A program made the translations under genes and the position numbers. From the NCBI RefSeq assembly GCF_034190915.1, contig NW_026947546.1, positions 1,984,001 through 2,048,000 of the forward strand: a stretch of 64,000 nt of DNA, given 5' to 3'. Below the pieces are notes generated by a model. That model did not search any database. It was not told the DNA's origin and saw nothing but the letters and a program-made list of their open reading frames with translations. The DNA is from Cavia porcellus. Taxonomy: Eukaryota > Chordata > Mammalia > Rodentia > Caviidae. The number at the start of each line of letters is the position of its first letter. Position 1 is the stretch's first letter. Positions 1 to 13,500 of this stretch are shown piece by piece.

Positions 1-534
1 CTCTAACCCTATCCCTTATCCCTAACCCTAACCCTAACCCTAACCCAAACACTAACCCCAAAACCCTAACGCTAAACCTAACCCTAACATTAATCCTAAC
101 CTACTAACCCTAACCCTAACCCTAGCCCTACACCTAACGCTAAAACTAACCCTAACCCGAAACCCTAACCCTAACCCTAAGACTCACACTAACACCTAAC
201 CCTAACCATAACCCTATCATTAAACCTAAAGCTAATGTTAACACTGTCCCCAACCCTAACCCAGACAATAAACCTAACCCTAAACCTAAAACTATCCCTA
301 ACCCTAATCATAATACTGAGCCTAACACTAACCCTAAGCCTCACCCTAACCCTAATTTCTAACTCTAACACTAACCAGAACAGTAACCCTAGTCCATAAC
401 CCTAACCCTAACCGTAACACTAACCCCTAAGCCTGACCCTAACCTTATCCCTAATCCCTAAGCCTAGCTCTAACAATAACACTAACCCTAACCATAACCC
501 TAAACATAACTGTAAACCTAACCCTAACCATAAC
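1..534 (-). repeat. Partial monomer U0 (right part, cut by the window edge)
   Basis: This is the tail of a ~3.3-kb monomer ending just before landmark A at 535. It matches 3325-3858 base for base as far as I could read. It holds one of the three CTGAG boxes of the monomer (at 316). Confidence 0.85.
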
Positions 535-3500
535 CATATTCTTATCACCTAACTCATAACCCTAAACAAAACCCGAACCGTAAACCTAACCCTAAACCTA
601 ATAGTAACCCTGATCCTATCAGTCTTCCGAAGCCTAACCCTGACCCTATCCCTAACACCTAACCCCTAAACCTAACCCTAAACTGCCCCTAACCCTAAAC
701 TTAAACGTAACCATAAACCTAACCCTAACCCTAACCCTAACCCTAAACCTAACCATTACCCTAACACTAACACTAATCCTAAACTCTAACACTAACACTT
801 ACCCTAACCCTAACCCTAAACTGTAAAACCAAACCCTAACCCTAACACAAACCATAACCCAAAATCTACACCTAACCCGAAACCAAATCCTAACCCTAAC
901 CCTAACCCTAACCCTAACCCATTACAATAACTCTAACCCTAACCGTAACCCTAACCTTAACACTAACTTCTAACCTTAACCTTAACTCTAATCATAACCC
1001 TACGACTAAATCTCACCCTAAACTCTAACACTAAACTTAAACGTAACCCTAACCCTAAACCTAAACCATATCATAACCCTAAACCTAACACTAAACCTAA
1101 CCCAAAACCTAACCCTAACACTAAACCTAACACTAAAACCTAACCCTAACCCTAACACTAACCCTAACCCTAAAACTAACCATAACCCTAACTTTAACCT
1201 TAATCCTAACCCCAACCCTATCCCTAAACCTGACCCTAAACCTAACCCTAATCTAACCCTAACCCTAACGATAAACCCTAAACCTTACCCTTACCCTAAA
1301 CTCTAACACTAACGCTAAACCTAACCCTAATCTCTAACACTAAACGCTAACAATAAACGTAACCCTAAACCGAACCATAAACCTAAACCTAACCTTAAAC
1401 CTAATCATAACGCTAAGCCTAACCGTAACCCTAGTTTTAACCCTAAGCCGAATACTAACAATAATCCATAACCCTAACCTTACCCCTTAACATAACCCTA
1501 ACACTAAATATAAAACTAACCCTAACCATAACACTAACCCTATCCGTAATCCCTAACCCTAATCCTAACTCTAACACTAAAACTAGCCGTAACCCTAAAT
1601 GTACCACCAACACTAAACGTAACCCTAAACATAACCTTAACCATATCCTTAACACCTAACCCCTAACCCTAACCCAAACCCTAAACCTAACCATAACCCT
1701 AACACTAACACTACTGCTAACCCTAAACCCTAACCATAACCCTCACCCTAACGCTAACCCAAAACCTACCTCTAATCCCTATCGTAAACCTAACCCTAAC
1801 CCTAAACCTAACCCTAAACTGAACAATAACCGTAACCCTAAACATAACCTTAACCCTAACCCTCCCTACCTATAACCATAACCCTAAACCAAAGTCTAAC
1901 AGTAACCTTAACTTTAACACTTAAAACTAAACCTTAAACCTAACCCTAACATCTAACACTAAACCTATCCCTAAACAAAGCCTAACCATAACCCTAACCC
2001 TAACACTAAAACTAACCCATACGGAAACCCTAACCCTATCAATAACATTAACCCTAGCCCTAACCCTAACTTCTAACTCTAACCCTAACCCTTACACTAT
2101 CCCTAACACTAAAACTAACCCTAACTGAAACCCTAACCCTAAAGCTAACCTCTAACCCTAACCCTAGCCTTACCCTAACCCAAACCCCTACGCAAAACCT
2201 AACCCTAATGCTAACCCTAAAACTCACACTAACCCTAAAACTAACCCTAACCCTAAACCTAACATTAACCCTAACCCTAACCCTAACCTTAACACTCACC
2301 GTAACCCTATCCCTAATCGCTAACCCTAACCTTAACCATAATCCAAACACTAACACCAAAACCCTAACCCTAATCATAACACAAAACCTCACTGTAACCA
2401 TAACCCTAACCCTAGCTCTAATCCTAACCTTCTAGCCCTGACCCTAACACTAATCCTAACAATAACCCTAACACCTAACCCTAACCCTAACACCTAACCC
2501 TAACCCTAACCCTATCCCTCACCTTAAACCTAATGCTAACCCTATCCCTAACCCTAACCCTATCAATAAACTAAACCCTAGTCCTAAAACTATCCCTAAA
2601 CCTAATCCTAGAACTGAGCCTAACGCTAACTCTAACTGTAAACTTAACACTAATCCATAGCCATAACCCTACCCAAACCCTAAAACTAACTCTAACCCTA
2701 TCCCTAATCCCTACCCCTAACCCTAACCCTACCCAAACACTAACTCTGAAACCCTAACCCTAAACCTAACACGAACCCTAATCCTAAACTTAACCCTAAA
2801 CCTAACCCTAAACCTAACCATAACCCTAATCGTAACCCTAAGCCTAACCTTAACACTAAAACTAACACGAACCCAAATTCATAACCCTAAACCTAACTCT
2901 AAACCTAACCCTAATCCCTAACCCTAACGATAAGCCTAAACCTAACCCTAAACCTAAACCCTATCCCTAATCGCTAACCCTAACTATAACCATAACCCAA
3001 ACACTAACTCCAAAACCCTAACCCTAATCATAACACAACCCTAGCTCTAATCCTAACCTTCTCACTCTAACCCTAACCCTAATATTAAACCGAACCCTAA
3101 CACTAACACCTACCCCTAACCCTAACCCCTAAACCTAACCCTAACCCTATCCCTAACCGTAAACCTAATGCTAACCCTATCCCTAACCCTAAACCTATCA
3201 ATAAAATGAACCCTAGCCCTAAAACTATCCCTAACCCTAATCCTAGAACTGAGCCTAAAACTAACTCTAACTGTAAACCTAACCCTAATCAATAACCCTA
3301 ACCCTAACCCTACCCCTAAACTCACTCTAACCCTATCCCTTATCCCTAACCCTAACCCTAACCCTAACCCAAACACTAACCCCAAAACCCTAACGCTAAA
3401 CCTAACCCTAACATTAATCCTAACCTACTAACCCTAACCCTAACCCTAGCCCTACACCTAACGCTAAAACTAACCCTAACCCGAAACCCTAACCCTAACC

Positions 3501-3858
3501 CTAAGACTCACACTAACACCTAACCCTAACCATAACCCTATCATTAAACCTAAAGCTAATGTTAACACTGTCCCCAACCCTAACCCAGACAATAAACCTA
3601 ACCCTAAACCTAAAACTATCCCTAACCCTAATCATAATACTGAGCCTAACACTAACCCTAAGCCTCACCCTAACCCTAATTTCTAACTCTAACACTAACC
3701 AGAACAGTAACCCTAGTCCATAACCCTAACCCTAACCGTAACACTAACCCCTAAGCCTGACCCTAACCTTATCCCTAATCCCTAAGCCTAGCTCTAACAA
3801 TAACACTAACCCTAACCATAACCCTAAACATAACTGTAAACCTAACCCTAACCATAAC
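535..3858 (-). repeat. Monomer U1, 3324 bp
   Basis: Full monomer from landmark A to the next. Landmark B is at 1861 and the C box (cacgaacccaaattcat) near 2867. Up to 3132 it appears identical to U2 at an offset of exactly 3324; the first mismatch I see is 3133 (A) against 6457 (C). It is a good reference for the bar code of the family. Confidence 0.9.
2300..3560 (-). repeat. Internal ~640-bp tandem duplication within the monomer (shown in U1)
   Basis: Paired boxes recur inside each monomer: tcgctaaccctaac at 2317 and 2971, ctagctctaatcctaacc at 2412 and 3041, and ctgagcct at 2614 and 3249. A third, more diverged CTGAG box lies at 3640. The spacings of 629-654 bp show an old subunit duplication that predates amplification of the monomer. 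Confidence 0.78.
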
Positions 3859-6800
3859 CATATTCTTATCACCTAACTCATAACCCTAAACAAAACCCGA
3901 ACCGTAAACCTAACCCTAAACCTAATAGTAACCCTGATCCTATCAGTCTTCCGAAGCCTAACCCTGACCCTATCCCTAACACCTAACCCCTAAACCTAAC
4001 CCTAAACTGCCCCTAACCCTAAACTTAAACGTAACCATAAACCTAACCCTAACCCTAACCCTAACCCTAAACCTAACCATTACCCTAACACTAACACTAA
4101 TCCTAAACTCTAACACTAACACTTACCCTAACCCTAACCCTAAACTGTAAAACCAAACCCTAACCCTAACACAAACCATAACCCAAAATCTACACCTAAC
4201 CCGAAACCAAATCCTAACCCTAACCCTAACCCTAACCCTAACCCATTACAATAACTCTAACCCTAACCGTAACCCTAACCTTAACACTAACTTCTAACCT
4301 TAACCTTAACTCTAATCATAACCCTACGACTAAATCTCACCCTAAACTCTAACACTAAACTTAAACGTAACCCTAACCCTAAACCTAAACCATATCATAA
4401 CCCTAAACCTAACACTAAACCTAACCCAAAACCTAACCCTAACACTAAACCTAACACTAAAACCTAACCCTAACCCTAACACTAACCCTAACCCTAAAAC
4501 TAACCATAACCCTAACTTTAACCTTAATCCTAACCCCAACCCTATCCCTAAACCTGACCCTAAACCTAACCCTAATCTAACCCTAACCCTAACGATAAAC
4601 CCTAAACCTTACCCTTACCCTAAACTCTAACACTAACGCTAAACCTAACCCTAATCTCTAACACTAAACGCTAACAATAAACGTAACCCTAAACCGAACC
4701 ATAAACCTAAACCTAACCTTAAACCTAATCATAACGCTAAGCCTAACCGTAACCCTAGTTTTAACCCTAAGCCGAATACTAACAATAATCCATAACCCTA
4801 ACCTTACCCCTTAACATAACCCTAACACTAAATATAAAACTAACCCTAACCATAACACTAACCCTATCCGTAATCCCTAACCCTAATCCTAACTCTAACA
4901 CTAAAACTAGCCGTAACCCTAAATGTACCACCAACACTAAACGTAACCCTAAACATAACCTTAACCATATCCTTAACACCTAACCCCTAACCCTAACCCA
5001 AACCCTAAACCTAACCATAACCCTAACACTAACACTACTGCTAACCCTAAACCCTAACCATAACCCTCACCCTAACGCTAACCCAAAACCTACCTCTAAT
5101 CCCTATCGTAAACCTAACCCTAACCCTAAACCTAACCCTAAACTGAACAATAACCGTAACCCTAAACATAACCTTAACCCTAACCCTCCCTACCTATAAC
5201 CATAACCCTAAACCAAAGTCTAACAGTAACCTTAACTTTAACACTTAAAACTAAACCTTAAACCTAACCCTAACATCTAACACTAAACCTATCCCTAAAC
5301 AAAGCCTAACCATAACCCTAACCCTAACACTAAAACTAACCCATACGGAAACCCTAACCCTATCAATAACATTAACCCTAGCCCTAACCCTAACTTCTAA
5401 CTCTAACCCTAACCCTTACACTATCCCTAACACTAAAACTAACCCTAACTGAAACCCTAACCCTAAAGCTAACCTCTAACCCTAACCCTAGCCTTACCCT
5501 AACCCAAACCCCTACGCAAAACCTAACCCTAATGCTAACCCTAAAACTCACACTAACCCTAAAACTAACCCTAACCCTAAACCTAACATTAACCCTAACC
5601 CTAACCCTAACCTTAACACTCACCGTAACCCTATCCCTAATCGCTAACCCTAACCTTAACCATAATCCAAACACTAACACCAAAACCCTAACCCTAATCA
5701 TAACACAAAACCTCACTGTAACCATAACCCTAACCCTAGCTCTAATCCTAACCTTCTAGCCCTGACCCTAACACTAATCCTAACAATAACCCTAACACCT
5801 AACCCTAACCCTAACACCTAACCCTAACCCTAACCCTATCCCTCACCTTAAACCTAATGCTAACCCTATCCCTAACCCTAACCCTATCAATAAACTAAAC
5901 CCTAGTCCTAAAACTATCCCTAAACCTAATCCTAGAACTGAGCCTAACGCTAACTCTAACTGTAAACTTAACACTAATCCATAGCCATAACCCTACCCAA
6001 ACCCTAAAACTAACTCTAACCCTATCCCTAATCCCTACCCCTAACCCTAACCCTACCCAAACACTAACTCTGAAACCCTAACCCTAAACCTAACACGAAC
6101 CCTAATCCTAAACTTAACCCTAAACCTAACCCTAAACCTAACCATAACCCTAATCGTAACCCTAAGCCTAACCTTAACACTAAAACTAACACGAACCCAA
6201 ATTCATAACCCTAAACCTAACTCTAAACCTAACCCTAATCCCTAACCCTAACGATAAGCCTAAACCTAACCCTAAACCTAAACCCTATCCCTAATCGCTA
6301 ACCCTAACTATAACCATAACCCAAACACTAACTCCAAAACCCTAACCCTAATCATAACACAACCCTAGCTCTAATCCTAACCTTCTCACTCTAACCCTAA
6401 CCCTAATATTAAACCGAACCCTAACACTAACACCTACCCCTAACCCTAACCCCTAACCCTAACCCTAACCCTATCCCTAACCGTAAACCTAATGCTAACC
6501 CTATCCCTAACCCTAAACCTATCAATAAACCGAGCCCTAGCCCTAAAACTATCCCTAACCCTAATCCTAGAAATGAGCCTAAAACTAACTCTAACTGTAA
6601 ACCTAACCCTAATCAATAACCCTAACCCTAACCCTAACACTAAACTCACTCTAACCCTATCCCTAATCCCTAACCCTAACCCTAACCCTAACCCAAACAA
6701 TAACCCCGAAACCCTAAAGCTAAACCTAACCCTAACATCAATCCTAAACTACTAATTCTAACCCTAACCCTAGCCCTATACCTAACGCTAAAACTAACCC

Positions 6801-7205
6801 TAACCCAAAACCCTAACCTTAACCCTACGACTAACACTAACACCTAACCCTAACCATAACCCTATCATTAAACCTAAAGCTAATGCTAACCCTGTCCCCA
6901 AACCTAACCCAGACAATAAACTTAACCCTAAACCTAAATCTATCCCTAACCATAATCATAATACTGAGCCTAACACTAACCCTAAGGCTCACCCTAACCC
7001 TAATTTCTAACTCTAACCCTAACCAGAACAGTAACCCCAGTCCATAACCCTAACATTAACCTTTACGATATCCCTAACCTAACCGTAACACTAACCCCTA
7101 AGCCTGACCCTAACCTTATCCCTAATCCCTAAGCCTAGCTCTAACAATAACACTAACCCTAACCATAACCCTAAACATAACTGTAACCCTAACCCTAACT
7201 ATCAC
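3859..7205 (-). repeat. Monomer U2, 3347 bp
   Basis: Landmark B is at 5185. The part up to 6456 repeats U1. After that the sequence switches to a different variant set: agaaatgag in place of agaactgag near 6572, and a cagtccataacc...ttacgatatcc segment near 7038-7070. That set is shared with 19.3-20.0 kb. The switch marks an old exchange point between monomer types. Confidence 0.88.
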
Positions 7206-7384
7206 CATATTCTTATCACCTAAACCATAACCCTAACCAAAACCCGAACCCTAAACCTAACCCTAAACCTAATAGTAACCCTGAACCTATCAGTCTTCCG
7301 AAGCCTAACCCTGACACTATCCCTAACACCTAACCCCTAAACCTAACCCTAACCTGCCCCTAACCCTAACCTTAAACGTAACCG

Positions 7385-7431
7385 TAACCCTAACCCTAAC
7401 CCTAACCCTAACCCTAACCCTAACCCTAACC
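7385..7431 (-). repeat. Longest perfect hexamer run (47 bp)
   Basis: Seven intact TAACCC units plus part of an eighth, directly before ccattacc. On the - strand this gives several GGG tracts spaced by TTA, enough for one G-quadruplex; the + strand could form an i-motif. Confidence 0.85.
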
Positions 7432-7590
7432 ATTACCTTAACACTAACACTAATCCTAAACTCTAACACTAACACTTAACCTAACCCTAACCCTAAACTT
7501 TAAAACCAAACCCTAACCCTAACACAAACCCTAACCTAAAATCTAAACCTAACCCTAACCTAAATCCTAACCCTAACCCTAACCCTAACC

Positions 7591-8170
7591 CATAACAATA
7601 ACCCTAACCTAACCGTAGCCCTAACCCTAACACTAACTTCTAACCTTAACCCTAACCCTAATCATAACCCTAAGACTAAATCTCACCCTAAACTCTAACA
7701 CTAACCCTAAACATAACCCTAACCCTAAACCTAAACCATATCATAACCCTAAACCTAACACTAAAAATAACCCAAAACCTAACCCTAAAATTAACCTAAC
7801 ACTTAAACCTAACCCTAACCATAACACTAAGCCTAACCCTAAAACTAACCATAATCCTAACCTTAACCTTAACCCTAACCCATAACAATAACCCTAACCC
7901 TAACCGTAACCCTAACACTAACACTAACTTCTAACCTTAACCCTAACCCTAATCATAACCCTAAGACTAAATCTCACCCTAACCTCTAACACTAACCCTA
8001 AACGCAACCCTACCAATAAACCTAAACCATATCATAACCCTAAACCTAACACTAAACCTAAACCTGACCCTAAACCTAACCCTAATCTAACACTAACCCT
8101 ACCCATAACCCTAAACTTTACCTTTACCCTAAACTCTAACCCTAACGCTAACCATAACCCTAATCTCTAA
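7591..8170 (-). repeat. ~290-bp local tandem duplication in U3
   Basis: The cataacaataaccctaacc ... aagactaaatctcaccctaa segment starts at 7591 and again at 7881. Similar duplications occur at 10890/11182 and 20441/20730 but not in U17. Confidence 0.8.
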
Positions 8171-10504
8171 CTCTAAACGCTAACAATAAACCTAATCCTA
8201 AACCGAACCCTAAACCTAAACCTAACCTTAACCCTAACCATAATGCTAACCCTATCCATAACCCTGGTATTAACCCTAAGCCGAATACTAACACTAATCC
8301 ATAACCCTAACCTTAACCCTTACCATAACCCTAACACTAAATGTAAAACTAGCCCCTAACCCTAACACTAACCCTATCCGTAATCCCTAACCCTAATCCT
8401 AACCCTAACACTAAAACTTGCCGTAACCCTAAATGTAACACCAACACTGAACGTAACCATAAACATCACCTTAACCATATCCTTAACACCTAACCCCTAA
8501 CCCTAACCCAAACTCTAAACCTAACCATAACCCTAACACTAACACTAATGCTAACCCTAAACCCTAACCAAAACCCTCACCCTAATGCTAACCCAAAACC
8601 TACCTCTAATCCCTATCCTAAACCTAACCCTAACCCTAACCCTAAACCTCACACTAACCCTAAACCTAAACCTAACCCTAAACCTAACCTTAACCCTAAC
8701 CCTAACCCTAACCGTAACCCTAACACTCACCCTAACCCTATCCCTAATCGCTAACCCTCACCATAACCATAACCCAAACACTAACACCAAAACCCTAACA
8801 CTAATCATAACACAAAACCTCACCGTAACCCTAACCATAAACCTAGCTCTAATCCTAACCTTCTTGCCCTGACCCTAACCCTAATCATAACACTAACCCT
8901 AACACCTAACCCTAACCCTAACACCTAACCCTAACCCTAACCCTATCCCTAACCGTAAATCTAATGCTAACCCTATCCCTAACCCTAAACCTATAAATAA
9001 ACCGAACCCTAGACCTAAAACTATCCCTCACCCTAATCCTAGATCTGAGACTAAAACTAACTCTAACTGTAAAACTAACCCTAATCTATAACCCTAACCC
9101 TAACCCTACCCCTAAACTCACTCTAACCCTATCCCTAATCCCTAACCCTAACCCTAACCCTATCCCTAACCGTAACCTAATGCTAACCCTATCCCTAACC
9201 CTAACCCTATCAATAAACTAAACCCTAGTCCTAACTATCCCTAAACCTAATCCTAGAACTGAGCCTAACGCTAACTCTAACTGTAAACTTAACACTAATC
9301 CATAACCATAACCCTAACACAAACCCTAAAACTCACTCTAACCCTATCCCTAATCCCTAAACCTAACCCTAACCCTAACCCAAACACTAACTCCGAAACC
9401 CTAACCCTAAACCTAACCCAAACCCTAATCCTAAACTTAACCCTAAACCTAACCCTAAACCTAACCATAACCCTAACCGTAACCCTAAGCCTAACCCTAA
9501 CCCTAAAACTAACACGAACCCAAATTCATAACCCTAAACCTAACTCTAAACCTAACCCTAATCCCTAACCCTAACGATAAGCTTAAACCTAACCCTAAAC
9601 CAAAACCCTATCCCTAATCGCTAACACTAACTATAACCATAACCCAAACACTAACTCCAAAACCCTAACCCTAATCATAACACAACCCTACCTCTAATCC
9701 TAACCTTCTAACTCTAACCCTAACCCTAATATTAAACCGAACACTAACACTAACACCTACCCCTAACCCTAACCCCTAAACCTAACCCTAACCCTATCCC
9801 TAACCGTAAACCTAATGCTAACCCTATCCCTAACCCTAAACCTATCAATAAACTGAACCCTAGCCCTAAAACTATCCCTAACCCTAATCCTAGAACTGAG
9901 CCTAAAACTAACTCTAACTGTAAACCTAACCCTAATCAATAACCCTAACCTAACCCTACCCCTAAACTCACTCTAACCCTATCCCTAATCCCTAACCCTA
10001 ACCCTAACCCTAACCCAAACACTAACCCCAAAACCCTAACGCTAAACCTAACCCTAACATTAATCCTAACCTACTAACCCTAACCCTAACCCTAGCCCTA
10101 CACCTAACGCTAAAACTAACCCTAACCCGAAACCCTAACCCTAACCATAAGACTCACACTAACACCTAACCCTAACCATAACCCTATCATTAAACCTAAA
10201 GCTAATGTTAACACTGTCCCAAACCCTAACCCAGACAATAAACCTAACCCTAAACCTAAAACTATCCCTAACCCTAATCATAATACTGAGCCTAACACTA
10301 ACCCTAAGCCTAACCCTAACCCTAATTTCTAACTCTAACACTAACCAGAACAGTAACCCTAGTCCATAACCCTAACCCTAACCGTAACACTAACCCCTAA
10401 GCCTGACCCTAACCTTATCCCTAATCCCTAAGCCTAGCTCTAACAATAACACTAACCCTAACCATAACCCTAAACATAACTGTAAACCTAACCCTAACCA
10501 TAAC

Positions 10505-13500
10505 CATATTCTTATCACCTAACTCATAACCCTAAACAAAACCCGAACCGTAAACCTAACCCTAAACCTAATAGTAACCCTGAACCTATCAGTCTTCCGA
10601 AGCCTAACCCTGACCCTATCCCTAACACCTAACCCCTAAACCTAACCCTAAACTGCCCCTAACCCTAAACTTAAACGTAACCGTAAACCTAACCCTAACC
10701 CTAACCCTAACCCTAAACCTAACCATTACCCTAACACTAACACTAATCCTAAACTATAACACTAACACTTACGCTAACCCTAACCCTAAACTGTAAAACC
10801 AAACCCTAACCCTAACACAAACCATAACCCAAAATCTACACCTAACCCGAAACCAAATCCTAACCCTAACCCTAACCCTAACCCTAACCCATTACAATAA
10901 CTCTAACCCTAACCGTAACCCTAACCTTAACACTAACTTCTAACCTTAAACTTAACCCTAATCATAACCCTAAGACTAAATCTCAAACTAAACTCTAACA
11001 CTAAAATTAAACGTAACCCTAACCCTAAACCTAAACCATATCATAACCCTAAACCTAACACTAAACCTAACCCAAAACCTAACCCTAACACTAAACCTAA
11101 CACTAAAACCTAACCCTAACCCTAACACTAACCCTAACCCTAAAACTAACCATAACTCTAACTTTAACCTTAACCCTAACCCATAACAATAACCCTAACC
11201 CTAACCGTAACCCTAACCCTAACACTAACTTCTAACCTTAACCCTAACCCTAATCATAACCCTAAGACTAAATCTCACCCTAAACTCTAACACTAACCCT
11301 AAACGCAACCCTAACAATAAACCTAAACCATATCATAACCCTAAACCTAACACTAAACCTAAACTTGACCCTAAACCTAACCCTAATCTAACACTAACCC
11401 TACCCATAACCCTAAACTTTACCTTTACCCTAAACTCTAACCCTAATGCTAACCATAACCCTAATCTCTAACTCTAAACGCTAACAATAAACCTAATCCT
11501 AAACCGAACCCTAAACCTAAACCTAACCTTAACCCTAACCATAATGCTAACCCTATCCATAACCCTGGTTTTAACCCTAAGCCGAATACTAACACTAATC
11601 CATAACCCTAACCTTAACCCTTACCATAACCCTAACACTAAATGTAAAACTAGCCCCTAACCCTAACACTAACCCTATCCGTAATCCCTAACCCTAACAC
11701 TAAAACTAGCCGTAACTCTAAATGTAACATCAACACTAAACGTCACCCTAAACATAACCTTAACCATATCCTTAACACCTAACCCCTAACCCTAACCAAA
11801 ACCCTAAACATAACCATAACCCTAACAATAACACTACTGCTAACCCTAAACCCTAACCATAACCCTCACCCAAACGCTAACCCAAACCTACCTCTAATCC
11901 CTATCCTAAACTTAACCCTAAGCCTAAACCTAAACCTAAACTGAACACTAACCGTAACCCTGAACATAACTTTAACCCTAACCCTCCCTAACTATAACCA
12001 TAACCCTAAACCAAAGTCTAACACTAACCCTAACTATAACACTTAACCCTAAACCTTAAACCTAACACTAACATCTAACACTAAACCTATCCCTAAACAA
12101 AGCCTAACCATAACCCTAAACATAACACTCAAAAACTAACCCATACGGAAACCCTAACCCTATCAATAACACTAACCCTAGGCCTAACCCTAACTTCTAA
12201 CTCTAACCCTAACCCTTACACTATCCCTAACACTGAACCTAACCCTAACTGAAACCCTAACCCTAAAGGTAACCTCTAACCCTAACCCCAGCCCTTACCC
12301 TAACCCAAAACCCTACACAAAACCTAACCCCCCTAACCCTAACCCTAACCCTAACCATTACCTAACACTAACACTAATCCTAAACTCTAACCCTAAAACT
12401 TACACTAACCCTAACCCTAAACTGTAAAACCAAACCCTAACCCAACACAAACCCTAACGCAAAGTCTAAACCTAACCCGAAACCGAATCCTAACCCTAAC
12501 CTAACCCTATCCTATAACAATAATCCTAGCCCTAACCGTAACCCTAACCTTAACACTAACTTCTAACCTTAACACTAACCCTAATCATAACCCTAAGACT
12601 AAATCTCACCCTAAACTCTAACACTAACCCTAAAGGTAACCCTAACCCTAAACCTAAACCATATCATAACCCTAAACCTAACACTAAACCTAACACAAAA
12701 CCTAACACTAATACTAAACCTAACCCTAAAACCTAACCCTAACCCAAACACTAACCCTAACCCTAAAACTAACCATAACCCTAACCTTAACCTTAACCCT
12801 AAACCCAACCCTATCCCTAAACCTGACCCTAAACCTAACCCTAATCTAACACTAACCCTAACCATAACCGTAACTCTTACCCTTACACTAAACTCTAACA
12901 CTAACGCTAACCATAACCCTAATCTCTAACTCTAAAAGATTACAATAAACCTAACCCTAAACCGAACCCTAAACCTAAACCTAACCTTAACCCTAACCAT
13001 AATGCTAACCCTAACCGTAACCCTAGTTTTAACCCTAAGCCGAATACTAACACTAATCCATAACCCTAACCTTAACCCTTACCATAACCCTAACACTAAA
13101 TGTAAAACTAGCCCCTAACCCTAACACTAACCCTATCCGTAATCCCTAACCCTAATCGTAACCCTAAAACTAAAACTAGCCGTAACCATAAATGTAACAC
13201 CAACACTAAACGTAACCCTAAACATAACCTTAACCATATCCTTAACACCTAGCCCCTAACCCTAACCCAAACCCTAAACCTAACCATAAACCTAAAACTA
13301 ACACTAATGCTAACCCTAAACCCTAACCATAACCCTCACCCTAACGCTAACCCAAAACCTACCTCTAATCCCTATACTAAACCTAACCCTAACCCTAAAC
13401 CTAACCCTAAACCGAACACTAACCGTAACACTAAACATAACCTTAACACTAACCCTCCCTACCTATAACCATAACCCTAAACCAAAGTCTAACACTAACC

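Larger units (their letters stand above)
1..6456 (-). repeat. Tandem pair of an identical 3324-bp monomer
   Basis: Positions 1-3132 and 3325-6456 read the same at a constant offset of 3324. The copy may extend to the left of the window. Confidence 0.9.
7206..10504 (-). repeat. Monomer U3, 3299 bp, internally rearranged
   Basis: The length is near normal only because gains and losses cancel. There is a ~290-bp tandem duplication (7591/7881), a loss of about 420 bp including landmark B near 8635, and a ~217-bp duplication near 8952/9169. It carries the longest perfect hexamer run I found (7385-7431). Confidence 0.85.

Noticed and set aside
631..650. CTTCCGAAG box as a heat-shock element
   Set aside because: The spacing between TTC and GAA is one base, while the known element needs two (TTCnnGAA), and there is only one pair. 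It remains a conserved landmark without assigned role.
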